Positions 7,389 to 16,264 of a stretch of DNA of 50,904 bases are shown piece by piece. The notes under the pieces are model-generated. The model searched no databases, had not been told where the DNA came from, and was given only the letters and a program-made list of their open reading frames with translations. The stretch spans positions 1-50,904 of the forward strand of contig NZ_RQII01000057.1 of the NCBI RefSeq assembly GCF_004761975.1. The letters run 5' to 3'. Each line of letters starts with the position of its first letter. Position 1 is the stretch's first letter. Origin of the DNA: Planococcus koreensis (GTDB taxonomy: Bacteria; Bacillota; Bacilli; Bacillales_A; Planococcaceae). Both the position numbers and the translations under genes were made by a program.

Positions 7389-8825
7389 TCAGGCAGTATT
7401 CGGTTCGGCGTCAGCGGCTTTCAACGCTCTGTATTTGATGATTTGCGCCGCGTACCATAACAGGACGACCAATGTGATGCAGAAGCCGATGATCATGGAA
7501 AGCTGGTAATCCATATTCAGCCCTTCAGGTGCGTAGAAGATGTAGGTCGCTACGACGCCTGTCATGAAGCTTGCCGGAATTCCGGCGATCCAATGGAATT
7601 TGAAATTGCTCAATAGGTAGACGGTCGCTGTCCATAGCATGACGGTCGCCACGACTTGGTTGGTCCAGCCGACGTATCTCCAAAGGAATGTGTAGTCGAT
7701 TGTCGCCATGAAGAATGTCGGAATCCCCAATGGAATCGTCACCAATAATATTTTCCACTTGCCTTCCATGTCCATGAATTTGGACATGATATCCGTTACA
7801 ATCATGCGGGACGAACGCAATGCCGTATCGCCCGTCGTAATCGGCAGGATGATGACCCCGAAAATCGCCAGGATGCCGCCCATCGTGCCAAGCAGCGAAA
7901 TGGAGATTTCGTTGACGACGCCAGAAGGTCCACCGGCTGCAAGCGCTGCTGCCAATCCTTCTGTGCCGCTGAAGAAAGTCATGCCGGCTGCTGCCCAGAT
8001 CAAGGCGATGACGCCTTCAATGATCATGGCACCGTAAAAGATTTTGCGGCCGTCTGTTTCTTTCTTCATGGTGCACGCCACAATCGGGCTCTGCGTGCAG
8101 TGGAAGCCGGAAATCGCACCGCAGGAGATAGTCACCATCAGAAGCGGCCAAATCGGCAGTTCGCCGGGATGCAGATTCGAGAACGTCAGGTTCGGCATCG
8201 GCTTGCCTGAGAATACAAGCGCCACCGCCACCGCGATTGCCATGAACAATAGGATGCCGCCCAAAAACGGGTAGATGCGGCCGATGATGCGGTTGATCGG
8301 CAAGATTGTCGCCAGGATGAAGTAGAAGAAAATGAGCCCCAATGCCACCATGAAGCTGATCGGCGAGATTTGGGAAATCAACTGCGCCGGACCTGCGGTG
8401 AACGCCGCTGCCACCAGCAGCATCAACACGAGCGACAGGCCATTGATGAAAAGTTTCATGTGCTTGCCAAGGTAGCGGCCGACAAGCGACGGAAATTGGG
8501 CGCCGCCGTGGCGCATGGACATCATGCCGGAGAAATAATCATGTACAGCTCCTGCAAAAATCGAGCCAACCACGATCCAAATAAATGCAACCGGCCCGTA
8601 TAAAGCGCCCGCCACTGCTCCGTAGATCGGCCCGAGCCCCGCGATGTTCAATAGCTGGATCAAGTTCCCTTTCCACCAGCTCATCGGGATGAAATCCAAA
8701 TTGTCCCTTTTCGTATAGGCAGGTGTCGGCGTATTGTCGTCCACCACAAAAACCTTTTCAATGAATTTCGAATAAAATACGTAACCAAGAATAAGAAATA
8801 AAAGTGCGCCAAAGAAAGTTACCAT
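7389..8825 (-). CDS. cstA: Carbon starvation protein CstA family transporter
   Basis: A 478-residue polytopic membrane protein with about 13-14 hydrophobic segments. It is the short form of the CstA family (E. coli CstA is near 700). Characteristic blocks are PMSWWKGNLIQLLNIAGLGP, AGAVHDYFSGMMSMRHGG and SGFHCTQSPIVACTMK. Family members take up pyruvate or peptides when carbon is scarce, and the exact substrate here cannot be told. The gene stands alone, with an AGGAGG SD. No cre box was found upstream. Confidence 0.87.
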   Translation of the reverse strand: MVTFFGALLFLILGYVFYSKFIEKVFVVDDNTPTPAYTKRDNLDFIPMSWWKGNLIQLLNIAGLGPIYGAVAGALYGPVAFIWIVVGSIFAGAVHDYFSGMMSMRHGGAQFPSLVGRYLGKHMKLFINGLSLVLMLLVAAAFTAGPAQLISQISPISFMVALGLIFFYFILATILPINRIIGRIYPFLGGILLFMAIAVAVALVFSGKPMPNLTFSNLHPGELPIWPLLMVTISCGAISGFHCTQSPIVACTMKKETDGRKIFYGAMIIEGVIALIWAAAGMTFFSGTEGLAAALAAGGPSGVVNEISISLLGTMGGILAIFGVIILPITTGDTALRSSRMIVTDIMSKFMDMEGKWKILLVTIPLGIPTFFMATIDYTFLWRYVGWTNQVVATVMLWTATVYLLSNFKFHWIAGIPASFMTGVVATYIFYAPEGLNMDYQLSMIIGFCITLVVLLWYAAQIIKYRALKAADAEPNTA

Positions 8826-8964
8826 ATGCCGTGTCCTCCTGTTGTGTGTTTTAAGATACGACTATGATAACATGAATTTTCAGAATATAAATATAATATT
8901 TTGAAAAAACAATATTTTCTTTCAACTTTAATCAATTTGACCCTTTTTTTCCCTCCCAAATAAT

Positions 8965-9010
8965 AAAAAAGAAGGAATAAATGCCCCCAAACCGCGGCTT
9001 CATTCCTTTA
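8965..9010 (-). terminator. Probable terminator downstream of the PadR-HAAS operon
   Basis: On the minus strand AAAGGAATGAA and TTTATTCCTT form a stem, followed by CTTTTTTATTA. It is about 120 bp beyond the HAAS gene stop codon. The remaining 8826-9130 interval holds only the cstA upstream region and A+T-rich DNA in which I see no gene. Confidence 0.6.
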
Positions 9011-9130
9011 ATTGAAGATATTTTAATTCGAAATACTTTGCCAATAAAACAACAGAAGAAGCGGAATTTCGCAAAAATGCTATTCGAAATGAGGCAGGAA
9101 GTGAATTATAAGGTATTTTTCCGCTGGCTT

Positions 9131-10168
9131 TTATACTTTTTTCCAGTCTTTCAGAGGCATTTTCTCGCGTACCGCGGCTTTCCGGAACCCTTGGAAAATG
9201 TCGATCGCCGATAATAGCGCAACTGTAAAAATGAGGCCGCCGACGACCCAATTCAGCCCTTCCAAAGATCCGAAAAGATTCTCGAGCCGCGACAGAAAAC
9301 CAGAAGCGAAAATGTCGGGATTCCTGAAAATCAGAAAGAAAGCGAGCACCGACAGCGCCTGGGCAGCCAAATTGAACGTGGCCAGCTTCATATCCCAACG
9401 CCGGCGCACCCATTTCCATAAATCCAGGGCCACTTGCAAAATGATGACGAGCAGCACGAGCGGCCAATAGGACAAGAGAACGCTTTGGCTGAACACCGGC
9501 GCCACCATTTCGAGCCCATTCGAGCCTTCCTCATAGATGCCGACCAATTTATCCGCGTTAAAGTAAACGGACGCCCAAATGGCGGTCCAAATTAAATCGG
9601 CCGCTGGCTCGCTCCGCGCAATCGTTCTTTTCTTCGGCATCATTTCCGGGCTGGATTCCAAATCAGCAGGCGTCCACCCTTTTTCCGGCAATTGCAGCGG
9701 CGGTTTTCCGGCCGCGCGATTTGTGCGGTCCACCCATTCGATGATTACAAATACCAGCGTCACCCAGAACAACACATGGAGTGCCACGTCAAAAGCGGCT
9801 GCGATCGAATCCCCAATGAGCCCTGCAATAACGCTGACCACTGAAGCTTCACCGGCACTGGAAAAAATGGTCGTGATGATCAAAACCACCACCACAACAG
9901 TCACGACGACGGGTATGATGATTTTCAGCAAGGTGAGATACACGTCAAAAAAGCGGGGACCGACCAAATACATCGGCTGCGAACGGTATTTGCCAGCCAG
10001 CACAGCCGGGTCGCCGAACTTCGCCAACAATTCCCGCTCTTCTTTTTCCGAATAGCCCGCCGGCAGCAAATCTTCTATTGTCGAACGCAGCTCCTGGCCA
10101 ATATCTTCGCGTTCTTTAGCCGGCAGCCTGCGCGTGACTTCTCCGATATAGCGGTCAATCAATGTCAT
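9131..10168 (-). CDS. HAAS-domain membrane protein paired with a PadR regulator
   Basis: A 345-residue protein. The N-terminal ~75 residues (IDRYIGEVTRRLPAKEREDI, then LRSTIEDLL and FGDPAVLAGKY) look like the HAAS helical domain (DUF1700-like) that is typically linked to PadR repressors. About six transmembrane segments follow. The ATG at 10168 is chosen because AAGGAG lies at proper spacing, and it overlaps the PadR gene by 14 bp. By analogy with PadR-HAAS pairs the protein probably senses or transports something at the membrane and is controlled by its partner. The substrate is unknown. Confidence 0.75.
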   Translation of the reverse strand: MTLIDRYIGEVTRRLPAKEREDIGQELRSTIEDLLPAGYSEKEERELLAKFGDPAVLAGKYRSQPMYLVGPRFFDVYLTLLKIIIPVVVTVVVVVLIITTIFSSAGEASVVSVIAGLIGDSIAAAFDVALHVLFWVTLVFVIIEWVDRTNRAAGKPPLQLPEKGWTPADLESSPEMMPKKRTIARSEPAADLIWTAIWASVYFNADKLVGIYEEGSNGLEMVAPVFSQSVLLSYWPLVLLVIILQVALDLWKWVRRRWDMKLATFNLAAQALSVLAFFLIFRNPDIFASGFLSRLENLFGSLEGLNWVVGGLIFTVALLSAIDIFQGFRKAAVREKMPLKDWKKV

Positions 10169-10505
10169 GGCGGCCATCTCCTTCAATGAGAACTTGAAGT
10201 TCCTGTGTGACGTTCTGCCAATCGCTGTTCAATTGCTTGAATGCTTCCGCCCCAGCTTCACTCAGCGCGTAATACTTGCGCGGCCGGTTCCCGGTCTGGT
10301 CCCAGCTGCCTGTCAGCAGCTTCTGCTTTTCAAGGCGGCGCAGCAATGGCGGCAATGCTCCAGGATCCATTAACAACCCATGCTTCTCCAACATTTTCAC
10401 TAGCGCTGAACCGTATTGAGGCGTTTTTAATTGGCTCAGGACTGCGAGCACCAAGACGCCGCTGCGGAGCTCGGATGCCCAGCCATCCAGTGATGATTTG
10501 TCCAT
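10155..10505 (-). CDS. PadR-family transcriptional regulator
   Basis: A 116-residue winged-helix protein. The N-terminus LRSGVLVLAVLSQLKTPQYG and the wing LEKQKLLTGSWDQTGNRPRK followed by YYALSEAG are the PadR signature. ATG at 10505 has a GGAGG SD. A GTG nine bases upstream is also in frame but sits on the SD. It overlaps the HAAS gene and probably represses this operon. Confidence 0.9.
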   Translation of the reverse strand: MDKSSLDGWASELRSGVLVLAVLSQLKTPQYGSALVKMLEKHGLLMDPGALPPLLRRLEKQKLLTGSWDQTGNRPRKYYALSEAGAEAFKQLNSDWQNVTQELQVLIEGDGRHDID

Positions 10506-10650
10506 CCTATTCACCTCCAGGTTTTCCTCTGCTTAACGAATTGCCTTCTACTATGTATCCTAAAGCATTGGAAAAACAATGGCAAAATATAAACTGATTA
10601 TTCTATAAATTAACCTGAATCGGCATTCCTCTCATCATTCTCCTCATAAA

Positions 10651-10674
10651 AAAAACCCCTTTAAAGGGGTTTTT
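10651..10674 (-). terminator. Terminator of the lipoprotein gene
   Basis: The short GC stem ACCCCTTT / AAAGGGGT is flanked by A and T runs on both sides, three bases from the lipoprotein stop codon. It could also serve the other direction. Confidence 0.75.
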
Positions 10675-10677
10675 AGC

Positions 10678-11319
10678 TCAAAATGCGATCTCAATTTTTT
10701 CGGCAGCCTGGATTTTCTTTTCATCTTCATCGAACAAGTCGCTGGTGGTGATGGTGATGGCATCGATGTCAGGGTTTTCAACGATAAAGCCGATGCTGCC
10801 TTTTTTCGTCTCGCCCGGTGCCACTTCACCGTTCAGTTCTTCAAGGTAAATATCATCTTCCCATAATTTCGTTTCGCCCGCACTCGTCTCCAACAATGCG
10901 ACCGGTGCGAAATTCAGTGGCTTTTCTGTCGTATTTTTAATTTCCACAAAGAATTTCACCACGTGGAAATCCGTGTCGTGCGTGTAGGAATGGTAAAAGT
11001 CGATCAAGCCATAAGACGGTTTGTAATGGAAGAGCTTTGCTTCTCTCAGCGTCAACTCGATGCCGCCGATTTGATGTGTGCCGCTTTCCGAATTGGATGC
11101 GTTCAAGACGATTTCACCTTTATCATCGCGGATGCTCTGGCCGGCTTTCAGCAGGCTTTGGTCTCCCGTCACTTGCGGATTCTCTACATGGCCTTCGTAA
11201 TAGGCCGGAACCTCACCGTTCGTTGCTGCAGCTTCCGCAATTTGGGTTTCCCCTTTATCGGAACATCCTGCCAGCAAAAGCGCGGATGCCAGGAATACAT
11301 AGATGGCTTGTTTTTTCAT
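10678..11319 (-). CDS. Putative lipoprotein, DUF4352/DUF5067-like
   Basis: A 213-residue secreted lipoprotein. The signal peptide ends in a lipobox, LLAGC (Cys at residue 19). The mature part has a low-complexity linker and then a beta-rich domain containing FFVEIKNTTEKPLNFAPVAL, which resembles the extracellular immunoglobulin-like DUF4352 or DUF5067 group. AAAGGAGGAG precedes the ATG. It lies downstream of the alkaline phosphatase gene, but a terminator separates the two. The role is unknown. Confidence 0.7.
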   Translation of the reverse strand: MKKQAIYVFLASALLLAGCSDKGETQIAEAAATNGEVPAYYEGHVENPQVTGDQSLLKAGQSIRDDKGEIVLNASNSESGTHQIGGIELTLREAKLFHYKPSYGLIDFYHSYTHDTDFHVVKFFVEIKNTTEKPLNFAPVALLETSAGETKLWEDDIYLEELNGEVAPGETKKGSIGFIVENPDIDAITITTSDLFDEDEKKIQAAEKIEIAF

Positions 11320-11333
11320 AGCGGCTCCTCCTT

Positions 11334-11366
11334 TTAAAAAGCCCCTTCGCCTTTACAGGCAAAGGG
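11334..11366 (-). terminator. Terminator of the alkaline phosphatase gene
   Basis: On the minus strand the stem CCCTTTGCCT / AGGCGAAGGG (one internal mismatch) is followed by GCTTTTTAAAA. It lies 20 bp past the stop codon. Confidence 0.75.
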
Positions 11367-11386
11367 ATGCTTTCAGTTTTTCCAAT

Positions 11387-12784
11387 TTACTTGTCGTCGA
11401 TCTCGACTTTCGCTTTCAGTAAGTCGAATATACCTTTGGCCATGTCGGTATTTTCAATATTGCCGGCAAACTTCTCGCTCGATGGCCCGAACGCGTAAAC
11501 CGGAACGTCTTCACCTGTGTGCCCGCCAGTAGTCCAGCCGGTATGCGTGCGCTCGTTGAAGATTTCCTCAATTGCGTTATCGATTTGTGTCAGGTTTTTC
11601 GTTTCTGCCGCTTTCTTGACTGCGTTGATTTCTGCGTCAGTCAGCTCCAAATCGATGAACTCGCTTAATGTCTCTTCTACACCCGCGCCGTCCAGAATTT
11701 GCTGTGCCATAAAGTCAGGTGTGCGTTTAGCAGCTTTGATCGGCTCGCCAAACCAGTTGTAGATGCCATCAGAGCCGATTGAGAATCCACCGGTCGAATG
11801 GTCAGCTGTTGCAATGACCAATGTGTTCTTGTCTTTCTTCGCAAATTCGATTGCCGCTGCGTATGCTTTTTCAAAGTCCTGCATCTCGCTCATAGCGCCA
11901 ACGATATCATTGTCATGTCCAGCCCAGTCTACTTGGCTTCCTTCGACCATCAGGAAAAAGCCGTCTTCGTCTTTTTCGAGCCTGTCAATTGCCGATGTCG
12001 TCATTTCTTCAAGCGACGGCACTGACTCTTCACGGTCAATCATTTTCGGCAATCCCGCCGGAGCGAATAAACCCAGAACCTGCTCATCGTCATTGGCCAA
12101 TAGCGCTTCACGATCGGTTACATAGCTATAGCCATCTTTCTCAAACTCTTCCGTAAGGTTACGGTCTTGGCGTTCAAACAATTTTGTTCCGCCGCCAAGC
12201 AGAACATCCACTTTATGTTTGCCGTCAATCATCTCATCATAATAGTCATCTGCGATGGCGTTCATGTTTTTGCGCGCCACGTCATGTGCACCGAATGAGG
12301 CTGGCGTTGCATGCGTAATTTCAGATGTCGCTACAAGGCCGGTTGCTTTGCCTTTTTCTTTCGCGGCTTCAAGAACCGTTTTCACTTCGCTCTCATCGTT
12401 ATCGACAGCGATGGCATTGTTATATGTTTTAATCCCTGCAGACATTGCCGTTGCAGCAGATGCCGAATCCGTCACGTTTTGATCCGGATCTTCCGGATAC
12501 GTCATTTGCTGTCCGACGAGGTGTGAATCGAATGCCGTGCCTTCAGCAAATTTCGTTCCCGCATTGTCCTGCATATAACGGTAAGCTGAAGTATAAGAAG
12601 TTCCCATGCCGTCGCCGATCAGAAAGATGACGTTTTTCACTTTCCCTTGATTATGCGCTTTCCCTTGGCTTTTTCCAGGTGCTTGCGCTTCGGCGCTAGG
12701 GACTGAAACAGCGATTCCTGACAATGCGACTGCTGATGCGATGATGAATGGAAGTACTTTTTTCTTGAACGGTTTGCTGGTCAT
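11387..12784 (-). CDS. phoA: Secreted alkaline phosphatase
   Basis: A 465-residue alkaline phosphatase of the PhoA family with a Sec signal peptide (about residues 1-34, ending PSAEA). The metal- and substrate-site motifs are present: FLIGDGMG (first Asp ligand), TDSASAATAMSAG (phosphoserine nucleophile), HATPASFGAH, EGSQVDWAGHDND, TADHSTGG and TGGHTGEDVPVYAFGP. It hydrolyses phosphomonoesters outside the cell to release phosphate. TTGGAGG precedes the ATG. Upstream TTTACA-like hexamers could be Pho boxes, but they do not form a convincing array. Confidence 0.93.
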   Translation of the reverse strand: MTSKPFKKKVLPFIIASAVALSGIAVSVPSAEAQAPGKSQGKAHNQGKVKNVIFLIGDGMGTSYTSAYRYMQDNAGTKFAEGTAFDSHLVGQQMTYPEDPDQNVTDSASAATAMSAGIKTYNNAIAVDNDESEVKTVLEAAKEKGKATGLVATSEITHATPASFGAHDVARKNMNAIADDYYDEMIDGKHKVDVLLGGGTKLFERQDRNLTEEFEKDGYSYVTDREALLANDDEQVLGLFAPAGLPKMIDREESVPSLEEMTTSAIDRLEKDEDGFFLMVEGSQVDWAGHDNDIVGAMSEMQDFEKAYAAAIEFAKKDKNTLVIATADHSTGGFSIGSDGIYNWFGEPIKAAKRTPDFMAQQILDGAGVEETLSEFIDLELTDAEINAVKKAAETKNLTQIDNAIEEIFNERTHTGWTTGGHTGEDVPVYAFGPSSEKFAGNIENTDMAKGIFDLLKAKVEIDDK

Positions 12785-12933
12785 TTTTCCGCCTCCAATA
12801 AGTTAGTTGCAAGAACAGCATACTTTTTTATTGTTAAGGACGCATAACTGCTATTTATGGTTTTTGTAAATTATTTTAAAATAAAATTACAAAGTCTTTT
12901 GTAAAAAGTTTTGGCTTTGCCTTTTTGGACAAC

Positions 12934-12982
12934 GAAAAAGCCGTCCCACAGTCGATGAAATGACTTTGCGGGACGGCTTTTT
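12934..12982. terminator. Strong hairpin terminator after the MFS gene
   Basis: AAAAAGCCGTCCC pairs with GGGACGGCTTTTT across a partly paired loop. It lies 14 bp after the MFS stop codon on the minus strand and has T-runs in both orientations. Confidence 0.85.
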
Positions 12983-12995
12983 GGCTGGCTTGAAT

Positions 12996-14210
12996 TTATA
13001 GACGTTCATTCACCTGTTGCTGATCGGCGTTCTTTGCAAGGAAAAGATAGGCGAGCAATGCAATAAGGCACATCGTGAAAATCGTGAGCCCCATCGGCAC
13101 AGCCGTTTCTTCTCCAGCGATCCCGACTAGCGGAGCCGTCGCCGCACCTAGGATGAATGGCAGCAAGCCGAGCAATGCAGAAGCGCTGCCTGCTGCTTTG
13201 CTCTGGCTTTCCATAGCGAGTGTAAACGAAGCCGTTCCGACTACACCAATTGATGTGACGAAAAAGAAAATCGGAATGGCGACAGCCCATAGCGGACCAT
13301 TGAAACTTACCACAGCAAGGAGAACTGCGCCTGCGGCTACTGCTGCATATAAGGCGCGTTCCAGAAATTGCTTTTCAGAAATCCGATGGGCAAAGCGGCC
13401 AACCGCATAGCTTCCGATGATCAACCCGATGCCGTTCATACCGAACAGCAAACTGAAGACTTGCGGCGATACGCCGTAAATGTTCTGATAAATAAAAGGC
13501 GTACCGGAGACATAAGCGAATACCCCACCGATCAAAAAGCCCTGGGCTAACGCATAGCCGGTGAACTGCCGGTTTTTTAAAATGGTGGAGAAACTGCTGA
13601 ACGTCGACAGCAGATTGCTCGGGATGCGTTTTTCCACTGGTAAACTTTCCGGCAACCGGAATGCCGAGATGAGCAGCAAGATCAGGCCAAGCAAGGACAA
13701 TGCCAAGAAAATGCCTTTCCAATCGGAGAACAAAAGCACTCCGCTGCCGACAGACGGCGCAAGCAACGGCACAAGATTATTCACGACCATCAATAACGCG
13801 AATAAACGAGTCAGTTCTGCCCCGCTGCTGACATCGCGTACTATTGCCCGGGAAATAACGAGTCCGGCTGAAGCCGCAAACCCTTGTGCAAAGCGCAAAA
13901 GGACAAAGATGAAAATATTCGGTGCAAAAATACAAGCGGCTGAGGCAATGACGTATATTGCCAAAGAAATGATCAACGGCTTGCGGCGGCCGTGCATATC
14001 GCTGAGCGCACCTGCAAATAATTGGCCAATAGCCAGCCCCAGCAAAGTTGCGGTCAAGCTGAGCTGGACGGATGAAGCTGAGGTATCGAACACATTTGCC
14101 AATATTGGAAAAGCCGGCAAATACATATCGATTGTAAAAGGGATCAGCGATGTAAGCGCCCCTAAAAGTATAATGAAACGTGCTCGTTTGAAACCGGTCA
14201 AGTCGCCCAT
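12996..14210 (-). CDS. MFS transporter, Bcr/CflA drug-exporter family
   Basis: A 404-residue, 12-helix major-facilitator protein. The N-terminal IDMYLPAFP in helix 1 and QLFAGALSDMHGRRKPL (motif A, loop 2-3) are diagnostic of the Bcr/CflA branch, and RFAQGFAASAG in helix 4 is the drug-antiporter motif B region. It likely exports a hydrophobic drug or metabolite with the proton gradient. The substrate cannot be told. It is a single gene with AGAAGGA before the ATG and a strong terminator. Confidence 0.9.
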   Translation of the reverse strand: MGDLTGFKRARFIILLGALTSLIPFTIDMYLPAFPILANVFDTSASSVQLSLTATLLGLAIGQLFAGALSDMHGRRKPLIISLAIYVIASAACIFAPNIFIFVLLRFAQGFAASAGLVISRAIVRDVSSGAELTRLFALLMVVNNLVPLLAPSVGSGVLLFSDWKGIFLALSLLGLILLLISAFRLPESLPVEKRIPSNLLSTFSSFSTILKNRQFTGYALAQGFLIGGVFAYVSGTPFIYQNIYGVSPQVFSLLFGMNGIGLIIGSYAVGRFAHRISEKQFLERALYAAVAAGAVLLAVVSFNGPLWAVAIPIFFFVTSIGVVGTASFTLAMESQSKAAGSASALLGLLPFILGAATAPLVGIAGEETAVPMGLTIFTMCLIALLAYLFLAKNADQQQVNERL

Positions 14211-14350
14211 ATATAAACATCCTTCTTTCTTCCAGGAACCATTCCCGTTCTTTTGATTTATTTTCTTAGATTATTACGGAATACGAAGAAAATAACTGTT
14301 TCTACAATAGCATAATTTGCGGAGTGTTCATCTTTTTTTGACTTGAAAAA

Positions 14351-14383
14351 CGAAAAAAAGAACCAGCTGCATTAGCCGGTTCT
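14351..14383 (-). terminator. Terminator of the HD-GYP gene
   Basis: On the minus strand AGAACCGGC / GCTGGTTCT with a short loop is followed by TTTTTTT. It lies about 20 bp past the stop codon. Confidence 0.85.
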
Positions 14384-14402
14384 AATATCTTATGAATATC
14401 AG

Positions 14403-15311
14403 TTACTTGATTATGCCTTCTTCTTTTAAAACTTCTTCAAATGCTTCAACTACTTTTCTATCGTAATGAGTATCTGTCATTCCTTTAATTTCATCGAGTG
14501 CAAATTGTGCATTGAAAGCTTTGCGATAAGAGCGATCTTCAGTCATAGCATCGAATGTATCGCTTACTGCGATAATGCGGGCTTCCAAAAGAATCTCTTC
14601 TTCTTTTAAGCCGTTGGGATAGCCACCTCCGTTGAGGCGTTCATGATGCTGGGCTAAAATAGGATAAGCTTCTTCATAAACAGTCCCTTTTAACATTTCA
14701 GCACCATCCAATGGGTGTTTTTTTATTATATTGAACTCTTCGTCGGTTAAAGGAGTTGGTTTATTGAGTATTTCTGCCGAGATGTAAACTTTTCCTATAT
14801 CGTGAAGCGAAGCGGCAATATTAAGATTTTCCAATTGAACTTTGCTCAACTTCATTTTTTTCGCAATTTTAATGGAATAATTGACGACCCGATCTCCATG
14901 ATTATATGTATACCGATCTTTTTTCTCCACTTGTTTAACAATATCCATAAGAGCTGAAATTTCCTTGCTGAGGTGAACAAAAACAGGCTCTGTACTTACC
15001 CATATAAAGCTTGTATCTGTTAGAACTTCGAAATGGACAGGCTCCTTTATTCCACTGACAGAAAAGTATTCATGAGGGCCAAACTCTATTTTTTGCCCAT
15101 CAATTTCCCCAACCACCTTGCCGGTAAGAATGTAACAGAATTCCATCACTTCAGAATTATCGGCTGGATACATATAAAATAGTTTGTCTTTTTCAAGAAA
15201 TTGGAGCATGACTTCCGTGCCGTCCCCTCGTGAGAGCAGGCTGATGTTTGAGACATCTAATTGAACACTATCCAGCACAGTGCCGTTCTTCCCTACTTTA
15301 AAACCCTCCAA
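14403..15311 (-). CDS. HD-GYP domain phosphohydrolase with N-terminal cupin-like domain
   Basis: A 302-residue protein with two parts. Residues ~35-115 look like a cupin (YILTGKVVGEIDGQKIEFGP followed by a HFEV strand). Residues ~120-300 are an HD-GYP domain, with LHDIGKVYI supplying the HD pair, HP and HHE ligands, and LNGGGYPNG as the GYP loop. HD-GYP proteins hydrolyse cyclic di-GMP or related nucleotides, but activity here is not shown. A GTG at 15320 is in frame. I prefer the TTG at 15311 because GAGGTGAT forms a good SD six bases upstream of it. It is separate from its neighbours. Confidence 0.82.
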   Translation of the reverse strand: MEGFKVGKNGTVLDSVQLDVSNISLLSRGDGTEVMLQFLEKDKLFYMYPADNSEVMEFCYILTGKVVGEIDGQKIEFGPHEYFSVSGIKEPVHFEVLTDTSFIWVSTEPVFVHLSKEISALMDIVKQVEKKDRYTYNHGDRVVNYSIKIAKKMKLSKVQLENLNIAASLHDIGKVYISAEILNKPTPLTDEEFNIIKKHPLDGAEMLKGTVYEEAYPILAQHHERLNGGGYPNGLKEEEILLEARIIAVSDTFDAMTEDRSYRKAFNAQFALDEIKGMTDTHYDRKVVEAFEEVLKEEGIIK

Positions 15312-15401
15312 GCCAATCACCTCGGTAGCATTAGAAAAAGAGCTCTTTCCTAAGAACTATTTTTTCATAATTATACAATAACTTTTAATGCTTTAATATT
15401 T

Positions 15402-16097
15402 TTATTTATAGCCGACGATCCGAATTGGATCAATCCAAACGGATTTATGTGCAAATTGTACCAATCTCCAGCTGCATTCTGCCAAGACACCATAGCCAGC
15501 GGCCTTTTCGATGGCTTTCTCAGACATCTCTAAGGTTTCGTTATAGACTTTTTCAATAATTTTGTCGAGCTCCTCTAAATAGCGCTCTGTTTTCGCTTCT
15601 GCTTTTTCTGTTTTGCCAAGCAATTGCTTTTTCAATTTCTCGATTTTTCCGTTCAGTTGCTCACTGTCCTGACTGTGGCCGGATTCAAATGACTCGTTGA
15701 ATGCTTCAATATCCTGTTCAAGCGCCCCGATTTTCTCATTGATCCGATTTTCTTGGACGGCCAGAGATGACTCCAATTGGCTGATTTTGTCGATGTGGCT
15801 CTTCGTGTCTTTGCCTTCATCAGCAGCCTGCGCCAATTCTTCCCGTACCTTTTTCAATTCTTCCTGGATTTTCACTGCTTCTTTACCTTCTTCAATTCTG
15901 CGCAGCTCCAATAGATAGTCTTCCTGCAGTTTATCCGCTTTTTCTACAGCCTGGTTAATTTTCCGGTCGATTTGTCCGTTTGCTTTTTCGATAATTTGAT
16001 ACCCTTTTTCATAATCATAATTCTCTTCTGCTAAAGCGCTCGTTCCAAATGCTAAAAATAACACCATTGCCAGCATCGCTGTAAAAAATTGTTTCAT
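15402..16097 (-). CDS. Secreted coiled-coil protein of unknown function
   Basis: A 231-residue protein with a signal peptide (residues 1-20, cut after ALA) and then an almost continuous Glu/Lys-rich helical region with heptad character (about 25-190). The short C-terminus is aromatic (SWRLVQFAHKSVWIDPIRIV). The ATG at 16097 is chosen because GGAGGTCC lies just upstream. An in-frame start at 16148 would bury the signal peptide. Proteins of this shape in Bacillales are often cell-surface or sporulation-associated, but I recognise no family. Confidence 0.7.
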   Translation of the reverse strand: MKQFFTAMLAMVLFLAFGTSALAEENYDYEKGYQIIEKANGQIDRKINQAVEKADKLQEDYLLELRRIEEGKEAVKIQEELKKVREELAQAADEGKDTKSHIDKISQLESSLAVQENRINEKIGALEQDIEAFNESFESGHSQDSEQLNGKIEKLKKQLLGKTEKAEAKTERYLEELDKIIEKVYNETLEMSEKAIEKAAGYGVLAECSWRLVQFAHKSVWIDPIRIVGYK

Positions 16098-16228
16098 CCT
16101 TGGACCTCCAGTGTACTGTATTAGGTAATTAAGTTTATTAGCTACCATAAAAAGTAATTCTTAAGTTCTATACTATCTCCGCTACCTCTTTTAGTCAATT
16201 AATTTAAAATGTTCAGTTTTATTATAAT

Positions 16229-16260
16229 AAGCCCATCCACAACAAAAAGTGGACAGGCTT
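16229..16260 (-). terminator. Possible terminator of the hydrolase gene
   Basis: AAGCC(ca)TCCAC / GTGGA(ca)GGCTT around an AACAAAAA loop, five bases beyond the stop codon. The following minus-strand bases are A+T-rich without a clean T-run, so termination may be weak. Confidence 0.55.
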
Positions 16261-16264
16261 CTAG

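Noticed and set aside
12865..12905. Pho boxes upstream of the alkaline phosphatase gene
   Set aside because: TTTACA-like hexamers occur at 12865 and 12900 on the minus strand, but not as the regular 11-bp spaced array expected for PhoP binding.
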